The translations under genes were made by a program, and so were the position numbers. A stretch of DNA of 64,000 nucleotides from Saccharothrix longispora (GTDB taxonomy: Bacteria > Actinomycetota > Actinomycetes > Mycobacteriales > Pseudonocardiaceae): contig NZ_NSDM01000008.1 of NCBI RefSeq assembly GCF_030852425.1, forward strand, positions 248,001-312,000, written 5' to 3'. Below, piece after piece: positions 17,093 to 25,513 of the stretch (position 1 is the first letter of the stretch; each line of letters starts with the position of its first letter). The notes under the pieces are model-generated. The model did not search any database and was not told where the DNA came from. It saw only the letters and a list, made by a program, of their open reading frames with translations.

Positions 17093-19462
17093 ATGGAGAA
17101 CACCGAGACGGCCGTCGTCACGGCTGACGACCTGGTGCGGGCACGCGATCGGCTGCTCGCGCCGGGTCGGCGCCGTCTGACGGGGGAGTCGCTGCGCGAG
17201 GCGCTGGTCGACCTGCACGAGTTCTGGCTGACCGCCCACGCCGCGCAGGCGGGCGTCGGCAGGCCGGGCAGCGGGGTCGCCCTGGTCGCCGTGGGGGGCC
17301 TGGGCAGGCGCGAGCTGGTGCCCTACTCCGACCTCGACCTGCTCCTGGTGCACAACGGGCACAAGGGCGTGGACGGCATCGCGGAGAAGCTCTGGTACCC
17401 GCTGTGGAACTCGGGCATCGGCCTGGACCACTCGGTGCGCACCGTCGGCGAGGCGCTGCGCGTCGCCGCCGACGACCTGCGCACCGCGCTGGGCCTGCTC
17501 GACACCCGCCACCTCGCGGGCGACCAGGAGGTCAGCCGGCGGCTCGCGGACGGCGCGCGCCAGGCGTGGCGCACCGGCGTGCGCGCCCGGCTGGACGAGA
17601 TGTCCGAGTCCGCGTCGCGCCGGTGGGCGCGCAGCGGCGAGATCGCGCACCGCGTGGAACCCGACCTCAAGCACGGCCGCGGCGGACTGCGGGACGTGGT
17701 GCTGCTGGACGCGCTGTCCGCGGCGCAGCTGGTCGACCGGCCGTCGGCGGAGGTCGACGAGGCCCGCAAGCTGCTGCTGGACGTGCGCACCGAGCTGCGC
17801 CGGGTGGCCGGCCGCCCGCGCGACGTGCTGCGCGCCCAGGACGGTGACGAGGTCGCCGCCGCGCTCGGCCTCCAGGACCGGTTCGCGCTGGCCAGGGCGA
17901 TGTCGTCGGCCGCGCGGACGATCGTGTACGCGGTGGACGTGGCCATGCGCACGGCGCGGGCCGCCGTGCCGAGGAAGGGCCTGGGCGTCTTCGCCCGCTC
18001 CACGCTGCGGCGCACGCCCTCCCGGCGCCCGCTGGACGAGGGGGTCGTGCTGCACGGCGCGGAGGTGGCCCTGGCGCGCGACGCCGTGCCCGGCCGCGAC
18101 CCCGCGCTGCTGCTGCGGGTCGCCGCGGCCGCCGCGCGCGGCAAGCACCCGATCGCGCCGGGCACGCTCGCCACGCTCGCGGACACCGCGCCCGAGCTGC
18201 GCCAGCCGTGGCCCCGGGAGGCCCGCGACGAGCTGCTGGCCCTGCTGGGCAGCGGCACCGGCCTGGTCGACGTGGTGGAGGCGCTGGACCGCACCGGCCT
18301 GTGGGGCAGGCTGTTCCCCGAGTGGGGCGCGGTCCGCGACCTGCCGCCGCGCGACGCCGCCCACACCTGGACCGTCGACCGGCACCTCGTGCAGGCCACC
18401 GCGCACGCCGCCCGCCTGGTCACCCGGGTCTCCCGGCCCGACCTGCTGCTGCTCGGCGCCCTGGTGCACGACATCGGCAAGGGCCGGCAGGCCGACCACT
18501 CCGAGGTGGGCGCCGCCCTCACCACGCAGATCGCCGAACGCCTCGGCCTGTGGCCCCAGGACGTCGCCACGCTCACCGCGCTCGTGCGCCACCACCTCCT
18601 CCTGCCGCACACGGCGACGCGCCGCGACGTGGAGGACGAGGCGACCGTGCGACGGGTCGTGGACACCCTCGACGGCGACCCGGTGCTGCTCGAACTGCTC
18701 CACGCGCTGGCCGAGGCCGACGCCGTGGCCACCGGGCCCAACGCGTGGTCGGAGTGGAAGTCCTCGCTGATCGGCGACCTGGTCGTACGCTGCCGCACGG
18801 CGATGGCGGGCGACCCCCTGCCCGAGCCCGAGCCGCTCGACCGGCGCCGGCGCGACCTCGCGGCCGCCGTGCTGGCCGGCGGCCGGCCGGACGTGCTGGT
18901 CGACCCCGGCAACCAGGGCGCCGTCGTCACCGTGGTGGCGCCGGACCGGCCCGGCCTGCTGTCCCGGGCGGCGGGGGTGCTCGCGCTGAACTCCCTGGAG
19001 GTGCACGCGGCCACGCTGCGGTCGCACGTCGACCCCTCCCTCGGCGCGGTCGCCGTGGACGTGTTCACCGTGTCGCCGCGGTTCGGCTCGCTGCCGGACG
19101 TGGCACTGCTGCGCGAGCAGCTGATCCGGGCCCTGGACGGCTCGCTGCCGCTGGCCGACAAGCTGGCCGCCAAGGAGCGCGACTACGGCGGCCCGCCCCA
19201 GGACCCGCCGCCGCCGAAGGTGCTGTGGTTCGACGACGAGTCGACCGGCGCCGTCGTGCTGGAGCTGCGCGCGGCCGACCGGATCGGGCTGTTGCACCGC
19301 GTCGCCGACGCCCTGGAGCGGTCCGGTGTGGACGTCGCCTGGGCCCGGGTGTCCACAATGGGCTCCACGGTGGTCGACTCGTTCGCCCTCACCGTGCCGG
19401 GCGGCCTCGACGCCGCCGCCCGCCGCGCGGTCGAACGCGCCGTGCTGCTCGCCGCCGGGTGA
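17093..19462 (+). CDS. glnD: PII adenylyl/uridylyltransferase GlnD
   Basis: Modifies and de-modifies PII according to glutamine. About 789 residues: nucleotidyltransferase motif GGLGRRELVPYSDLDLL (about 68-84), the central LKHGRGGLRDV segment, an HD phosphohydrolase domain with VHDIGKGRQADHSEVGA (about 457-473), and two C-terminal ACT domains (APDRPGLLSRAAGVL near 620 and ADRIGLLHRVADAL near 725) that bind glutamine. In actinobacteria the enzyme adenylylates Tyr51 of PII. ATG 17093 is preferred over ATG 17078 because GGGAG sits eight bases before it; the difference is five residues. Confidence 0.95.
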   Translation: MENTETAVVTADDLVRARDRLLAPGRRRLTGESLREALVDLHEFWLTAHAAQAGVGRPGSGVALVAVGGLGRRELVPYSDLDLLLVHNGHKGVDGIAEKLWYPLWNSGIGLDHSVRTVGEALRVAADDLRTALGLLDTRHLAGDQEVSRRLADGARQAWRTGVRARLDEMSESASRRWARSGEIAHRVEPDLKHGRGGLRDVVLLDALSAAQLVDRPSAEVDEARKLLLDVRTELRRVAGRPRDVLRAQDGDEVAAALGLQDRFALARAMSSAARTIVYAVDVAMRTARAAVPRKGLGVFARSTLRRTPSRRPLDEGVVLHGAEVALARDAVPGRDPALLLRVAAAAARGKHPIAPGTLATLADTAPELRQPWPREARDELLALLGSGTGLVDVVEALDRTGLWGRLFPEWGAVRDLPPRDAAHTWTVDRHLVQATAHAARLVTRVSRPDLLLLGALVHDIGKGRQADHSEVGAALTTQIAERLGLWPQDVATLTALVRHHLLLPHTATRRDVEDEATVRRVVDTLDGDPVLLELLHALAEADAVATGPNAWSEWKSSLIGDLVVRCRTAMAGDPLPEPEPLDRRRRDLAAAVLAGGRPDVLVDPGNQGAVVTVVAPDRPGLLSRAAGVLALNSLEVHAATLRSHVDPSLGAVAVDVFTVSPRFGSLPDVALLREQLIRALDGSLPLADKLAAKERDYGGPPQDPPPPKVLWFDDESTGAVVLELRAADRIGLLHRVADALERSGVDVAWARVSTMGSTVVDSFALTVPGGLDAAARRAVERAVLLAAG

Positions 19463-19478
19463 CTCCGCGCGCCCGGGT

Positions 19479-19494
19479 TGCGTAGCTCTACGCA
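19479..19494. promoter_or_regulatory. perfect palindrome after glnD
   Basis: TGCGTAG-CT-CTACGCA, 16 bp past the glnD stop and 208 bp before the next gene. It is too short and loop-less for a terminator and looks like a dimeric regulator site. The gap 19463-19702 holds nothing else but this site and the G-rich hairpin at 19559-19596. Confidence 0.5.
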
Positions 19495-19558
19495 CAACCG
19501 ACCGGGGGTGCTCACGCTGCCCCCGCGCCCGTCCTCGGGGCAAGCTTCCGGCATGGCA

Positions 19559-19596
19559 GGGGGGACCCCGCCCGATCAAGGGGGGTGGGGCGGGGG
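19559..19596. other. G-rich hairpin / possible G-quadruplex
   Basis: Four G-runs (GGGGGG 19559-19564, GGGGGG 19580-19585, GGGG 19587-19590, GGGGG 19592-19596) within 38 bp, and an 8-bp stem CCCCGCCC/GGGCGGGG (19566-19573 with 19588-19595). It can form either a hairpin, possibly ending glnD transcription, or a quadruplex; the two are mutually exclusive. Confidence 0.45.
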
Positions 19597-19702
19597 ATCG
19601 TCGCCACGGCCGGCCGGTGGCGGCCCATCGAGGGGTTGGGCCGCCGCCGGTCGCGGCCGGTCGTGGCCGGGAACTCAACCGCTCCCGGAACGTCTCCTTA
19701 GT

Positions 19703-20257
19703 ATGGACGTGATGACCGCTGTCGCTGTGAGGCCGCGCTCGCTCGTGGTGCTGGCCGGACTGCCGGGAGCGGGCAAGACGACGCTGCTCGCCGCCGCCGA
19801 CACCGGGGGAGCGCCGACCGTCGTGCTGGACTCCGACCAGGTCCGGAGCGCCCTCACGGCCGCTCTGCCCCGGGCGCTCCCCTACCGCTTCTACCGGCCG
19901 CTGGTCCACCTGGTCCACCGCACCCGCATCCTCTGGTTCGCGCTCACCGCCACCACCAGCCTGCTGCTGGTGCACGAGCCGTCGACCCGGCCCACCACCA
20001 GGGCCGGTCTGGTCGTGGTCGGCGTGCTGAGCAACCGGCCGCGGCACTTCGTGTGGCTCGACGCCACGCCGGAGGAGGCGTTCTCGGGCCAGGTCGCGCG
20101 GGGCAGGCTGATCCGCTCCCGGTCGTTCGGGCGGCACGTGCGCCGCGCGACCCGCCTGCGGACCCGGTTCACCGCGGGCCGACCCCCTCGCGGGTGGCAC
20201 GGCGTGACCGTGCTGACCCGCCGGGACCGCCTGCGCCTGTCGGTGACGGCCGGCTGA
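19703..20257 (+). CDS. P-loop NTPase of unknown function
   Basis: About 184 residues, basic. The Walker A motif LAGLPGAGKTTLL is near residues 17-29, followed by VVLDSDQVRSAL, the pattern of small nucleoside or aminoglycoside-type kinases (zeta-toxin/Cpt-like AAA group), but no clear lid or base motif was recognised. The C-terminal third is unusually rich in Arg (RSRSFGRHVRRATRLRTRF). TAGTAT (19699-19704) lies seven bases before the second ATG at 19712, so the mRNA may be leaderless and start there. It stands between glnD and ffh, and I cannot assign a role. Confidence 0.65.
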   Translation: MDVMTAVAVRPRSLVVLAGLPGAGKTTLLAAADTGGAPTVVLDSDQVRSALTAALPRALPYRFYRPLVHLVHRTRILWFALTATTSLLLVHEPSTRPTTRAGLVVVGVLSNRPRHFVWLDATPEEAFSGQVARGRLIRSRSFGRHVRRATRLRTRFTAGRPPRGWHGVTVLTRRDRLRLSVTAG

Positions 20258-20262
20258 ACGGC

Positions 20263-20268
20263 TACCCT
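20263..20268 (+). promoter_or_regulatory. -10 element of ffh
   Basis: TACCCT, placing transcription start near 20275 and a leader of about 40 nt before the GTG of ffh. The -35 is not convincing. Confidence 0.4.
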
Positions 20269-20315
20269 GGGAAGCGACCAGTGGCGGAAACCGACGTGCG
20301 AGGTCTGGCGGCACC

Positions 20316-21866
20316 GTGTTCAACACCCTTTCCGACCGGCTCACCGGGGTTCTCCAGAACCTGAGGGGCAAGGGACGGCTGTCCGAGGCGGACATCGACG
20401 CCACCGCGCGCGAGATCCGGGTCGCGCTGCTGGAGGCCGACGTCGCGCTGCCCGTGGTGCGGACGTTCATCGCCAAGGTCAAGGAGCGCGCCAAGGGCTC
20501 CGAGGTCAGCCAGGCGCTGAACCCGGCCCAGCAGGTCGTCAAGATCGTCAACGAGGAGCTCGTCGGCATCCTCGGCGGCGAGACCCGGCGGCTGAACCTG
20601 GCCAAGAACCCGCCGAGCGTGATCATGCTCGCCGGCCTCCAGGGCGCGGGCAAGACGACGCTGGCGGGCAAGCTGGCCAAGTGGCTCCGCGGCCAGGGCC
20701 ACACCCCGATCCTGGTCGCCTGCGACCTCCAGCGCCCCAACGCGGTGACCCAGCTCCAGGTCGTCGGCGAGCGCGCCGGCGTGAAGGTGTTCGCGCCCGA
20801 GCCGGGCAACGGCGTGGGCGACCCCGTCGACGTCGCCCGCCGCGGCATCGAGGAGGCCAGGCGGTCGCAGCACGACGTCGTCGTGGTCGACACCGCGGGC
20901 CGCCTCGGCGTGGACGAGGAGATGATGCGCCAGGCGGCCGACATCCGCGCCGCCGTCCAGCCGGACGAGGTGCTGTTCGTCGTCGACGCCATGATCGGCC
21001 AGGACGCCGTGAACACGGCGACCGCGTTCCGCGACGGCGTCGGCTTCACCGGCGTGGTGCTCACCAAGCTCGACGGCGACGCCCGCGGTGGCGCCGCGCT
21101 CAGCGTCCGCGAGGTCACCGGCCAGCCGATCCTGTTCGCCTCGAACGGCGAGAAGCTGGAGGACTTCGACGTCTTCCACCCGGACCGGATGGCGAGCCGC
21201 ATCCTGGGCATGGGCGACATGCTCACCCTGATCGAGCAGGCCGAGCAGGCGTTCGACGCCGACCAGGCCGAAGCCGCCGCGGTGAAGATGGGCTCCGGCC
21301 AGCTCACCCTGGAGGACTTCCTCGAGCAGATGCTGGCCCTGCGCAAGATGGGGCCCATCGCGAACCTGCTGGGCATGCTGCCCGGCGCGGGCCAGATGAA
21401 GGACCAGCTCGCCAACCTGGACGAGAAGCACCTCGACCGCGTGCAGGCGATCATCCGCGGCATGACGCCCGCCGAGCGCGACGACCCGAAGATCATCAAC
21501 GCCTCGCGCCGGCTGCGCATCGCCAACGGCTCCGGCGTCCGGGTCAGCGACGTGAACGACCTGGTCAACCGCTTCTTCGAAGCGCGCAAGATGATGTCGC
21601 AGATGGCCGGCCGGTTCGGCCTGCCCGGCGCCGGTGGCGGCAAGAACAACCGCAAGGGCAAGGGCAAGAAGGGGAAGAAGGGCAAGGGGCGCGGCCCGAC
21701 GCCGCCGAAGGTGCGCGGCGGCTTCCCCGGGATGGTGCCCGGCATGATGCCCGGTGGCATGCCGCCCGGCATGCCCGGCGGCGCGCCCGAGCTGCCCCCC
21801 GGCCTCGGTGGCCTCGACCAGCTGCCGCCCGGCTTCGACCCGTCGAAGCTGAAGTTCGGCAAGTGA
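20316..21866 (+). CDS. ffh: signal recognition particle protein Ffh
   Basis: SRP54 GTPase that binds 4.5S-type RNA and signal sequences. 516 residues: N domain (1-95), G domain with GLQGAGKTTLAGK (about 106-118), DTAGR, TKLDGDARGG, and a methionine-rich M domain (about 330-440; FLEQMLALRKMGP, MKDQLANLDEKHLDR, SRRLRIANGSGV with the RNA-binding Ser/Gly motif). After it comes a Lys/Gly-rich stretch (GKGKKGKKGKGRG) and a 60-residue Gly/Pro/Met-rich tail (MVPGMMPGGMPPGMPGG), longer than in E. coli but seen in actinobacteria. GTG start. Its stop overlaps the amidohydrolase start. Confidence 0.97.
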   Translation: MFNTLSDRLTGVLQNLRGKGRLSEADIDATAREIRVALLEADVALPVVRTFIAKVKERAKGSEVSQALNPAQQVVKIVNEELVGILGGETRRLNLAKNPPSVIMLAGLQGAGKTTLAGKLAKWLRGQGHTPILVACDLQRPNAVTQLQVVGERAGVKVFAPEPGNGVGDPVDVARRGIEEARRSQHDVVVVDTAGRLGVDEEMMRQAADIRAAVQPDEVLFVVDAMIGQDAVNTATAFRDGVGFTGVVLTKLDGDARGGAALSVREVTGQPILFASNGEKLEDFDVFHPDRMASRILGMGDMLTLIEQAEQAFDADQAEAAAVKMGSGQLTLEDFLEQMLALRKMGPIANLLGMLPGAGQMKDQLANLDEKHLDRVQAIIRGMTPAERDDPKIINASRRLRIANGSGVRVSDVNDLVNRFFEARKMMSQMAGRFGLPGAGGGKNNRKGKGKKGKKGKGRGPTPPKVRGGFPGMVPGMMPGGMPPGMPGGAPELPPGLGGLDQLPPGFDPSKLKFGK

Positions 21867-22939
21867 CCGGTCTGCACCTGCGCGGCGTCGTCCTCCCGGA
21901 GGGTGGCGACCCGCGCGACCTGTGGGTGGTCAACGGCCGCATCCGCACGCGGCCCGTGCCGGGCGCCACCACCGTCGTCGACGGTGGCTACCTGCTGCCC
22001 GGCCTGGTCGACGCGCACTGCCACGTGGGCCTCGGCCCGAAGGGCGCCGTCGACCTTCCCGAGGCCGCGGAGCAGGCGCTCACCGACCGCCGGGCGGGCA
22101 CGCTGCTCGTCCGCGACTGCGGCTCGCCGCTGGACACCAGGCCGTTGCAGGAGCGCCTGGACCTGCCCCGGATCATCCGCGCGGGCCGGCACATCGCCCG
22201 CCCCAAGCGGTACATCAAGTACCTGGGCGTGGAGGTCGAGGACCCGGCCGACCTGCCGGCCGCCGTCGCCGAGCAGGTCGGGCAGGGCGACGGCTGGGTC
22301 AAGCTCGTCGGCGACTGGATCGACCGCGGGAGCGGCGACCTGAAGCCGCTGTGGACCCGCGACGCGCTCACCGAGGCCGTCAAGGTCGCCCACGAGGGCG
22401 GGGCACGGGTCACCGCCCACGTGTTCGGCGAGGAGGCCCTGCCCGACCTGCTCGACGCGGGCATCGACTGCGTCGAGCACGGCACCGGCCTCACCGACGC
22501 CACCGTCGAGCAGATGGCCCGCAACGGCACCGCCCTGGTCCCGACGCTGATCAACACCGAGAACTTCCCGTCGATCGCGGCGGGCGCCGACAAGTACCCG
22601 GTCTACCAGCGGCACATGCTCGACCTGTACGCGCGCAGCGCCGGGACCGTCGCCAAGGCGGTCGAGGCGGGCGTGCCCGTGTTCGCGGGCACCGACGCGG
22701 GCGGCGGCATCGAGCACGGCCGGATCGTCGACGAGGTGCAGGCCCTGCGCCGGGTCGGCATGACGGCGGAACGCGCGCTCGGCGCGGCGTCGTGGGCGGC
22801 CCGCGAGTGGCTGGGCTTCCCGTCGCTGACCGAGGGCGCGGCGGCCGACGTCGTGGTCTACCGGACCGACCCGCGCGTCGACCTGGACGCCCTGCGCCAC
22901 CCGGAGCTGGTCATGCTGCGGGGCCGCGTCCACGCCTGA
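21863..22939 (+). CDS. amidohydrolase family protein
   Basis: 358-residue metal-dependent hydrolase of the imidazolonepropionase/prolidase-like branch. Metal motifs: D-A-H-C-H-V (near 47-52), a lysine region WVKLVGDW, histidines in RVTAHVFGEEALPDLL and IDCVEHGTGL, and the catalytic Asp in FAGTDAGGG. The GTG start overlaps the ffh stop (GTGA), so it is cotranslated with ffh, as in mycobacteria where an amidohydrolase also follows ffh (Rv2915c next to Rv2916c). The substrate is unknown; relatives act on X-Pro dipeptides or cyclic amides. Confidence 0.85.
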   Translation: MTGLHLRGVVLPEGGDPRDLWVVNGRIRTRPVPGATTVVDGGYLLPGLVDAHCHVGLGPKGAVDLPEAAEQALTDRRAGTLLVRDCGSPLDTRPLQERLDLPRIIRAGRHIARPKRYIKYLGVEVEDPADLPAAVAEQVGQGDGWVKLVGDWIDRGSGDLKPLWTRDALTEAVKVAHEGGARVTAHVFGEEALPDLLDAGIDCVEHGTGLTDATVEQMARNGTALVPTLINTENFPSIAAGADKYPVYQRHMLDLYARSAGTVAKAVEAGVPVFAGTDAGGGIEHGRIVDEVQALRRVGMTAERALGAASWAAREWLGFPSLTEGAAADVVVYRTDPRVDLDALRHPELVMLRGRVHA

Positions 22940-23012
22940 CCGATCCCGGGCCTGCCCGATCCCGGGCCTGACCGATTCGGGCCTGACCGATTCGGGCCTG
23001 ATCAGGCCCGGG
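22935..23012. repeat. tandem 15-16 bp repeats and 18-bp palindrome
   Basis: Five head-to-tail units starting CCTGACCGATCCCGGG (22935, 22951 with one change, 22967 and 22982 as an identical 15-bp form with TTCGGG, and a diverged last unit at 22997). The end of unit 4 and the start of unit 5 form a perfect 18-bp palindrome CGGGCCTGA/TCAGGCCCG (22993-23010). The array begins at the amidohydrolase stop and probably serves as terminator. Confidence 0.85.
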
Positions 23013-23115
23013 GCCGACCGGCGCGCACGACCCCGAAGGCGCCGTGCCGCCGTCAGGGTGATCTTGACCGCCCTCGGGCGGCGTGCCCCGACCGGGCACC
23101 ACTACGTTCGGACGA

Positions 23116-23817
23116 GTGGAGGAACAGGACACCGGGCGGGCACACTGGGGCTTCCTGGCGTTCTTCACGGGGCTGGCGGGCTACTACCTGGCCACCCTGG
23201 TGTCCACCGCGGCGACGGCCGATCGCTTCGCCGAGGTCGACATCTCCGACCCGCCGGTGCTCGGCCCGCTCCTGCTGCTGGTGTTCCTGCCGAACGTGCT
23301 GCTCGGCCTGGGACCCGCCGTCGTGTCCTGGCGGTGGGGCGCCGGGCCGAACCGGGACTTCGGCCTGCTGCCCACGGTCCGCGACCTCAAGGTCGGCCTG
23401 GCCGCGGGCGGCGCGGCGCTGCTGGCGGCGTGGCTGCTCGGCGCGATCCTGCTCCGGCTGACCCGGGACCAGACGTCCGGCGCGGAGCGGATCGAGGCGC
23501 TGTCGGGCGGTCGCACCGTCTGGCTGGCCGCCGCGGTCCTGTTCGTCTTCCTCGGTGCGCCGCTGGCCGAGGAGCTGCTGACCAGGGGAGCCCTGTGGCA
23601 GGCACTGGCCCACTACCGGGTGCCGCGGGTCGCGGTCCTCGCCCTCACCGCGCTGGTGTTCGCCTTCCTGCACGAGGAGAGCTGGCGCATGATCAGCCTC
23701 TTCGCCCAGGGGCTGGCCATCGGCGCGGCCCGCATGATCACCGGGCGCGTGGCGTCGAGCGTGGTGGCCCACGCGACGAACAACCTGTTGCCCGCCGTGT
23801 ACCTCTACACCGGCTGA
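23116..23817 (+). CDS. CPBP family intramembrane metalloprotease
   Basis: 233 residues with about six to eight membrane spans. CPBP (Abi/Rce1) motifs are in place: E-E-x-x-x-R at 152-157 (AEELLTRGALWQ), the F-x-x-x-H strand FAFLH (H186), and the last H-x-x-N (VVAHATNN, 219-222). These proteases process prenylated or signal peptides, or confer bacteriocin immunity. TACGTT (23103-23108) is seven bases before the GTG, so the gene may be leaderless. It has a second CPBP gene 15 bp downstream. Confidence 0.85.
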   Translation: MEEQDTGRAHWGFLAFFTGLAGYYLATLVSTAATADRFAEVDISDPPVLGPLLLLVFLPNVLLGLGPAVVSWRWGAGPNRDFGLLPTVRDLKVGLAAGGAALLAAWLLGAILLRLTRDQTSGAERIEALSGGRTVWLAAAVLFVFLGAPLAEELLTRGALWQALAHYRVPRVAVLALTALVFAFLHEESWRMISLFAQGLAIGAARMITGRVASSVVAHATNNLLPAVYLYTG

Positions 23818-23832
23818 TTAGGGTGGATGGCT

Positions 23833-24609
23833 GTGAACCCACCGGACGAACCCCCGACGGGACTGATCGCCAGCGTCCGCGCGGTCGGCCGCGAGCCGGA
23901 ACCCGCCCGTTCCGGGCAGCGCTGGGGCTTCGGCGCGTTCCTGCTGGTCGAGGCGATCTTCATCCTCAGCGCCGTGTTCATCACGGCGATCGCCCGCACC
24001 TCGGGCACCGACCTCGGCAACTCGGTGGCGTTCATCCTGGTCGGCTCGATCGTCCCGACCGTGCTCGCCGCCACCGTGGCCGTCGTCATCACCTACCTGC
24101 GCGGCAACGGCCCGTGGCAGGACCTGCGCCTGGGCTGGGACTGGGCGGACGTGAAGGTCGGCCTCAAGCTCGGCGCCCTCGGCCTGGTGCTCACCTACGT
24201 GGCCGCGGTGGTCTGGTCCCGGGTGGTCGGCGACCAGAACGCCACCTCGGCCATCGGCGAACTGGTCGACGGCGCGGCCCTGCCGCTCGGCGCGGCCGTC
24301 GCGATGTTCCTCTACGTGTGCTTCCTCGGCCCGGTCTGCGAGGAGGTCATCTACCGCGGCCTGCTGTGGGGGGCGATCGAGCGGCAGCGCTGGAGCCGGT
24401 GGGCGGCGTTCACGCTCACCACGCTGATCTTCGCCGCGAGCCACCTGGAGCCGCTGCGGACCTCGCTGCTCATCGTCATCGCGATCCCGATCGGCATCGC
24501 CCGGCTGATCACGCGCAGGCTGACGGCGAGCGTCGTCGCGCACGTGGTCAACAACTTCCTGCCCGGTCTGACCCTGCTCCTCGTCTCCGTGGGGGTGATG
24601 CCCGCGTGA
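23833..24609 (+). CDS. CPBP family intramembrane metalloprotease
   Basis: 258 residues, a paralogue of the preceding gene with an N-terminal Pro-rich cytoplasmic tail of about 30 residues. Motifs: E-E-x-x-x-R at 170-175 (CEEVIYRGLLWG), AASH in the third motif, VVNN near the end. An ATG at 23827 abuts the GGGTGG sequence; the GTG at 23833 is better spaced (six bases) and is preferred. The stop overlaps the start of pxpA, so the three genes form a tight set. The substrate is unknown. Confidence 0.85.
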   Translation: MNPPDEPPTGLIASVRAVGREPEPARSGQRWGFGAFLLVEAIFILSAVFITAIARTSGTDLGNSVAFILVGSIVPTVLAATVAVVITYLRGNGPWQDLRLGWDWADVKVGLKLGALGLVLTYVAAVVWSRVVGDQNATSAIGELVDGAALPLGAAVAMFLYVCFLGPVCEEVIYRGLLWGAIERQRWSRWAAFTLTTLIFAASHLEPLRTSLLIVIAIPIGIARLITRRLTASVVAHVVNNFLPGLTLLLVSVGVMPA

Positions 24610-25379
24610 TCGACCTCAACAGCGACCTCGGTGAGGGCTTCGGCATCTGGCGGCTCGGTGACGACGATGCCCTGCTCGACGTCGTGACCAGCGCGAACGT
24701 GGCCTGCGGGTTCCACGCGGGCGATCCGTCGACGATGCGCCGGGTGTGCGAGCGGGCCGCCGCCCGGGGTGTCGCCGTCGGCGCCCAGGTCTCCTACCGC
24801 GACCTCGCGGGCTTCGGCCGCCGGTTCATCGACGTCGATCCGCGCGAACTGGCCGACGAGGTGCTCTACCAGATCGGCGCCCTGGAGGCGTGCGCCCGCG
24901 CGGCCGGCACGTCGGTGACCTACGTGAAGCCGCACGGCGCGCTCTACAACGCCACCGTGCACCACGACGGGCAGGCCGCCGCCGTGGTGGCGGGGGTGCG
25001 GGCGTTCGGCGACCTGCCGGTCCTCGGGCTGCCCGGCTCGCGCCTGCTGCACCACGCCGCGCGCGCGGGCCTGCGCCCGGTGCGCGAGGCGTTCGCCGAC
25101 CGCGCGTACACCCCGGAGGGGACCCTGGTGCCGCGCCGCGAGCCGGGGGCCGTGCTCGGCGACGCGGACGCCGTCCTCGCGCAGGTCCTGCGGCTCGCCG
25201 AGCGCGGTGAGCTGGTCGCCGCGGACGGGTCCGTGATCGAGGTCGACGTCGACTCGGTGTGCGTGCACGGCGACACGCCGGGGGCCGTCGAACACGCCCG
25301 GGTGATCCGCGCGGCCCTGGCGTCGGCGGGGGTGGACGTGGCCCGGTTCGTCCCGGGGGCGACGCGTCTGGCAGAATGA
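24606..25379 (+). CDS. pxpA: 5-oxoprolinase subunit PxpA (LamB/YcsF family)
   Basis: 257 residues beginning [12 protein letters not shown], the hallmark of the LamB/YcsF family, with [38 protein letters not shown] and [14 protein letters not shown] in order. The family subunit works with PxpB and PxpC to hydrolyse 5-oxoproline with ATP. No pxpB/C genes lie next to it here; instead it is translationally coupled to a CPBP protease. The partners may be elsewhere on the chromosome. Confidence 0.93.
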   Translation: MIDLNSDLGEGFGIWRLGDDDALLDVVTSANVACGFHAGDPSTMRRVCERAAARGVAVGAQVSYRDLAGFGRRFIDVDPRELADEVLYQIGALEACARAAGTSVTYVKPHGALYNATVHHDGQAAAVVAGVRAFGDLPVLGLPGSRLLHHAARAGLRPVREAFADRAYTPEGTLVPRREPGAVLGDADAVLAQVLRLAERGELVAADGSVIEVDVDSVCVHGDTPGAVEHARVIRAALASAGVDVARFVPGATRLAE

Positions 25380-25423
25380 TTGGTTGTTCGCCGAGGTCGG
25401 TCCCTCTCACCGTGCCGTGGCGC

Positions 25424-25465
25424 CCCAGACACCTGGGCTTTTCGCACCCGTGCCCCACGCGGGTG
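25424..25465 (+). promoter_or_regulatory. structured leader of rpsP
   Basis: The 134-bp gap before rpsP contains two hairpins in a row: CCCAG-N4-CTGGG (25424-25437) followed by CTTTT, which looks like a weak intrinsic terminator with a rare U-run, then CACCCG-N9-CGGGTG (25445-25465). They may form an attenuator for the rpsP-rimM-trmD operon. No ribosomal-leader family could be named. Confidence 0.4.
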
Positions 25466-25513
25466 AGGACTGCCCAACCTGAGCACATCGAAGCACGAGG
25501 AGCACCCACACCC

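Noticed and set aside
22935-23012. Possible CRISPR array
   Set aside because: Units are head-to-tail with no spacers and no cas genes are present.
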